A DNA stretch of 6,353 bases from CAZZIZ01 sp964654535 (GTDB taxonomy: Bacteria; Bacteroidota; Bacteroidia; Chitinophagales; UBA2359): assembly GCA_964654535.1 (NCBI GenBank), contig CAZZIZ010000197.1, positions 1 through 6,353 on the forward strand. Direction: 5' to 3'. Positions 6,159-6,353 of this stretch are shown one piece after another (position 1 is the first letter of the stretch; every line of letters starts with the position of its first letter). The translations under genes were made by a program, and so were the position numbers. The notes under the pieces are model-generated. The model had not been told where the DNA came from, made no database searches, and saw nothing but the letters and a program-made list of their open reading frames with translations.

Positions 6159-6313
6159 CGCGTGAGGGTTTGAGGGGTTGTTTGAGCTCCTGTTGCTGGC
6201 CAGCGCCGAGCCCTCAGCACCTTAGTGCTGGAGGGGCGATGCGTGCAGACAGCAGAACAGAGCGAGCCCCGAATGCCCGACCCTTGCCGCAGGCAGAAGG
6301 GGCACGCCCAAAT
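6159..6313 (-). repeat. GC-rich structured intergenic repeat, Bacteroidota type (possible ncRNA or mobile remnant)
   Basis: GC is about 65% over 6181-6300 by hand count, against about 37-48% in segments counted elsewhere. On the minus strand the element begins GGGCGTGCCCC, has GGGTCGGGCATTCGGGGC inside, and ends with CCCTCACGCG. From memory this order (GGGCGT..CCC, hairpin, GGGTCGGGC, variable part, CCCTCACGC) is typical of a widespread intergenic repeat in Flavobacteriia and relatives. Three stems are visible on the plus strand: CCCTC-AGCAC (6211-6220) with GTGCT-G-GAGGG (6225-6235); CCCTT-GCC (6281-6288) with GGC-AG-AAGGG (6292-6301); and GCGTGC (6241-6246) with GCACGC (6302-6307), which encloses the second. 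A 75-codon frame across it is composition-driven and not called as a gene. Confidence 0.55.
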
Positions 6314-6353
6314 AGTTTTTCTGTCCAAACCATCAACTATCCCAAACAAAAAA

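Noticed and set aside
6122..6349. A 75-codon minus-strand open frame across the GC-rich intergenic block
   Set aside because: It coincides with the structured repeat, has Arg/Thr/Cys-rich low-quality composition and shows no domain; such frames arise because GC-rich DNA has few stops.
1..6353. A defence system, CRISPR array, toxin-antitoxin pair or biosynthetic cluster
   Set aside because: All three genes are accounted for as exported proteins, and no spaced direct repeats or matching motifs are seen.

Overview
The window looks like chromosomal DNA of a Bacteroidota bacterium, most likely of the Flavobacteriales/Cryomorphaceae-Saprospiraceae kind. Four things point there: a type IX secretion (Por) C-terminal sorting domain on the first protein; two signal peptides that end just before Gln (FA|Q and FS|Q); no Shine-Dalgarno sequence before any of the three genes; and intergenic repeats of types I recall from this phylum. 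The exact genus cannot be read from the window.

Layout. Bases 1-124 are AT-rich leader with a weak promoter candidate. Bases 125-3337 (+) encode a 1070-residue, very acidic, cysteine-rich secreted or surface protein. It has a unique N-terminal region, three diverged modules of about 90-105 residues, two longer tandem modules of about 160-170 residues, and a T9SS sorting domain. A 37-bp gap then separates it from the convergent gene at 3375-4859 (-), an exported serine carboxypeptidase of peptidase family S10 with an intact Ser-Asp-His triad. Bases 4860-5152 are intergenic and hold a dispersed palindromic repeat that, read on the minus strand, has the form of a terminator for the next gene. 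Bases 5153-6106 (-) encode an exported protein of unknown function built from two copies of one domain that resembles the PsbP/Mog1-like fold. Bases 6107-6353 are non-coding: an AT-rich gene leader, then a GC-rich structured repeat of about 155 bp, then a short AT-rich tail.

How the genes relate. All three products carry export signals, so the window serves the cell envelope or outside world: a surface or secreted multi-domain protein, a periplasmic or secreted peptidase, and a periplasmic or envelope protein. Nothing shows that they form one pathway. The first gene is convergent to the others, and the two minus-strand genes are 293 bp apart with a terminator-like repeat between them, so they are probably three separate transcription units. 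I see no tRNA, rRNA, CRISPR array, insertion sequence or defence system. The most interesting items are the architecture of the large protein, the duplicated domain of the third gene, and the two intergenic repeats.
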